Positions 7,561 through 9,299 of a stretch of 9,299 nt of DNA are shown one piece after another. The first letter of the stretch is position 1; every line of letters starts with the position of its first letter. A program made the translations under genes and the position numbers. This DNA comes from Treponema sp. (GTDB lineage Bacteria > Spirochaetota > Spirochaetia > Treponematales > Breznakiellaceae): assembly GCA_031281855.1 (NCBI GenBank), contig JAITEW010000359.1, positions 1 to 9,299 on the forward strand, written 5' to 3'. The notes under the pieces are model-generated. The model searched no databases. It saw only the letters and a program-made list of their open reading frames with translations, and was not told where the DNA came from.

Positions 7561-7564
7561 GGAG
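7561..7564 (+). promoter_or_regulatory. ribosome binding site of rsmE
   Basis: GGAG lies 10 nt before the GTG at 7575. The spacing is a little long, but it supports the GTG as start, and the encoded MKQFILN matches the usual RsmE N-terminus. Confidence 0.5.
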
Positions 7565-7574
7565 ACGTTTCGCG

Positions 7575-8375
7575 GTGAAACAGTTTATCCTGAACGCCCC
7601 TCCGAATTCAGATGGAATGGTCCACCTTTACGGTGACGATTATCACTACCTGGTCAGGGTCAGACGGCTCAAAGCCGGTTCGGTCTTTACCGCCCTTCTT
7701 CCGGGAGGGGGGGAAACGAGGGTCAAAATCCTGTCCACTGTAGACAACATCCTTATCGGCGAATGCCAGGGGGAAATTCCCCAGGATCTCTCCCCCCTTC
7801 CCCCTATCATCCTCTTCCAGGGCCTGCCGAAAGGGACAAAAATGGATCTTATTGTCAGACAGGCCGCCGAAGGGGGAATCTCGGAAGTGGTCCCTTTTGA
7901 ATCGGACTATTCGGCGGTAAAGGTTACAAGCGGGATGGAGGCAAAGCTCCGCCGCTGGGAACGCATTATCAGGGAAGCCCGCCAGCAAAGCGGTTCGGCT
8001 ATTGCCACCGCTGTGCGCCTGCCGTGTACGGTAAAGGGGCTTTTGGAATACTGGGAAAGCCTTAAACAAGAGCATCCCGGCGGCGCAGGCATACTGCTCC
8101 ACCAGGACCCACTTGAACAGGGCAGTTTTCATGGTTATCTTTATAAGAAGCCAAGTATTGTTGTCTTAGCTGTCGGCCCCGAAGGGGGATTTTCCCCTGC
8201 TGAGGCGGGCCGTTTTGCTGCTTCCGGATTCAAGCCCCTGACAATGGGCAATACTATACTGAGAACCGAAACCGCCGCCCTTTACGGCGCCGCGGCAATA
8301 CGGATCATACTTTTGGAGAGCGCATCGTGGGCGCCGTTGACACCCAAGCCTATTTCCCAGCCCGTGAACGGATAA
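7575..8375 (+). CDS. rsmE: 16S rRNA (uracil(1498)-N3)-methyltransferase RsmE
   Basis: A 266-aa SPOUT-class methyltransferase that methylates N3 of U1498 in 16S rRNA of the 30S subunit, using S-adenosylmethionine. The N-terminal PUA-like RNA-binding domain (about 1-70) has YHYLVRVRRLKAG at 23-35. The C-terminal trefoil-knot domain carries QGLPKGTKMDLIVRQAAEGG (82-101), the SAM-binding GPEGGFSPAE (201-210) and the hallmark LRTETA (229-234). It is slightly longer than typical (about 245 aa); the extra length is a C-terminal tail after about residue 248, which coincides with the start of the overlapping next gene. Starts at GTG 7575, 21 nt after ctpA, so probably co-transcribed. Identification is secure from the motifs. 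Confidence 0.95.
   Translation: MKQFILNAPPNSDGMVHLYGDDYHYLVRVRRLKAGSVFTALLPGGGETRVKILSTVDNILIGECQGEIPQDLSPLPPIILFQGLPKGTKMDLIVRQAAEGGISEVVPFESDYSAVKVTSGMEAKLRRWERIIREARQQSGSAIATAVRLPCTVKGLLEYWESLKQEHPGGAGILLHQDPLEQGSFHGYLYKKPSIVVLAVGPEGGFSPAEAGRFAASGFKPLTMGNTILRTETAALYGAAAIRIILLESASWAPLTPKPISQPVNG
8315..8318 (+). promoter_or_regulatory. ribosome binding site of the WecG/TagA-like gene, inside rsmE
   Basis: GGAG (as GGAGAG) lies 8 nt before the GTG at 8327, within rsmE codons. The good spacing supports the GTG start and therefore a real 49-nt overlap between the two genes. Confidence 0.55.
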
Positions 8376-9169
8376 GCCTTTTACAGGTCCCGTTGGACAT
8401 AGTACCGCCTGAACAGCTCCCGGAAGTCGTTTATGAACTCCTGGCTCCGCCTGAGATCTCCCAGCGAGACGGGGCGGAAACCTCCTCCCCGCTGATCCAC
8501 CCCGCGCCTGCGCCTGATCCTTACGGAGAAGGCAAAAATATCGTCCTCCTTTCCCTCTGGGATCTGCTCCGGGCCAGGCGGAACAAGGAGTACCGTTCCT
8601 TTGTACTCAAAGCGTCCCTGGTGCTTCCTATATCGAAAAGCCTGATCTCAGGGGCCAGGTTTCTGACCGGGAAGATCCCGTACCGCTACATGCCTTTTAA
8701 TTTTGCGGTAAGCCTCCTCAGTATTCTTGAACGCCGGGAATACACGGCATATCTCCTTGGGGGCCGCATCAAAACCCTCCAAAAAACGGAAAAAAACATC
8801 CGCCAGACCTTTCCCAGACTGAGGATAGTCGGCCGCTTTACCGGCGCTTTCAGGAAACACGAGGAACCAAGCATACTGGAAGCCATACGCAAGGCGGCGC
8901 CCCACCTGCTCCTGGTAGGCAAAGGCGTCCGCGGGGAAGAGCTCTGGATAGGCAGAAACCACTCCCGCCTGAGCCGCGGCCTCCGCCTGTGGTGCAGCGA
9001 TCTCTTCGATGTCTTTGCTGAACGGAAAAAGCGGCCCTCCCAGGGGGTGTTTGACAGAGGACTGGAAAGCCTGGGCTATTGCCTCAGAAGTCCGGTTAAA
9101 TTCCTGCGAATTTTCCCTTACTTCCGGTACAAATTGCTGCTCCTTATGTATAAGATTTTCAGGAAATGA
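8327..9169 (+). CDS. divergent WecG/TagA/CpsF-family glycosyltransferase-like protein
   Basis: A 280-aa protein with the fold signature of the WecG/TagA/CpsF family, whose members move ManNAc or ManNAcA from a UDP sugar to a lipid-linked GlcNAc. Family-like stretches: LVLPISKSLISGARFLTGK (98-116), AYLLGG (141-146), RLRIVGRFTGAF (164-175), HLLLVGKGVRGEELWI (193-208), DLFDVF (225-230). Several signature residues differ: the PDG of the family is PIS at 101-103, so the catalytic Asp is absent, and the usual lGvPkQE is GKGVRGEE. A Pro-rich, polar linker sits at about 40-70 before the domain. The basic, hydrophobic C-terminus (about 255-280, FLRIFPYFRYKLLLLMYK) probably touches the membrane. Start GTG 8327 overlaps rsmE by 49 nt and has a good ribosome site. 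The fold family is fairly sure; activity is uncertain. Confidence 0.75.
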   Translation: MGAVDTQAYFPARERISLLQVPLDIVPPEQLPEVVYELLAPPEISQRDGAETSSPLIHPAPAPDPYGEGKNIVLLSLWDLLRARRNKEYRSFVLKASLVLPISKSLISGARFLTGKIPYRYMPFNFAVSLLSILERREYTAYLLGGRIKTLQKTEKNIRQTFPRLRIVGRFTGAFRKHEEPSILEAIRKAAPHLLLVGKGVRGEELWIGRNHSRLSRGLRLWCSDLFDVFAERKKRPSQGVFDRGLESLGYCLRSPVKFLRIFPYFRYKLLLLMYKIFRK

Positions 9170-9215
9170 TCCCTAATCATCCCGCCTTTGCCGGGAGTAT
9201 CTGCCCTGTCAAAAA

Positions 9216-9299
9216 CTAAAACCCTTCGCCTCTGAGCAGCTTCTGTTTCTGCTTCATGTAATAGGTAAAGTTCTCCAGGGAAATATCGGGAGGCACGGT
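9216..9299 (-). CDS. C-terminal end of a leftward gene, unknown product
   Basis: Reading leftward from the right edge there is an open frame of 27 codons ending in TAG at 9218-9216. It encodes TVPPDISLENFTYYMKQKQK followed by LLRGEGF. The composition is that of normal protein and no start is inside the window. Its end lies 46 nt from the stop of the WecG-like gene, so the two genes converge. The fragment is too short to assign to a family. Confidence 0.6.
   Translation of the reverse strand, partial: TVPPDISLENFTYYMKQKQKLLRGEGF

Noticed and set aside
9166..9196. Two small inverted repeats (ATGAT/ATCAT and TCCCG/CGGGA) between the convergent genes as a terminator
   Set aside because: Both stems are 5 bp and neither is followed by a T-run on either strand, so a terminator is not supported.

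Overview
The window looks like chromosomal core DNA from a spirochaete, most likely a Treponema of the termite-gut type. This is a judgement from the overall look of the proteins and the moderately GC-rich coding sequence; no single marker proves it. I see no rRNA, tRNA, CRISPR array, insertion sequence or phage gene.

Layout. The left half (1-4753) is transcribed leftward. In order of transcription it holds a small four-helix membrane protein, a MinD/ParA-type ATPase, a very long (974 aa) FapA/DUF342 protein, and the start of an AT-rich gene that runs off the left edge. The first three are packed as an operon (1-nt overlap, then a 9-nt gap); the AT-rich gene starts 4 nt after fapA stops. A divergent intergenic region (4754-4835) separates this block from the rightward half: an Eis-like GNAT acetyltransferase, then, behind its own strong sigma-70-type promoter, a block of an S41 C-terminal processing protease (ctpA type), the 16S rRNA methyltransferase RsmE and a divergent WecG/TagA/CpsF-family protein. 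The last 84 bases hold the C-terminal end of a leftward gene that converges on this block.

How they may work together. The MinD-like ATPase and FapA are probably a functional pair in cell-surface, polar or flagellar organisation; FapA ends in a beta-helix, as the MinD-binding domain of MinC does, and the membrane protein could be an anchor. The protease/RsmE/WecG block looks like co-transcription of housekeeping functions rather than one pathway.

Most notable points: (1) a hidden, 28% GC partial gene at 1-190; (2) three copies of the FapA N-terminal module in one polypeptide; (3) a textbook promoter placed so that ctpA mRNA should be leaderless; (4) a 12-codon leader ORF with a good ribosome site whose stop overlaps the acetyltransferase start by ATGA; (5) a WecG/TagA homologue lacking the family's catalytic Asp motif. 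I did not find a clear new multi-gene defence or biosynthetic system here.
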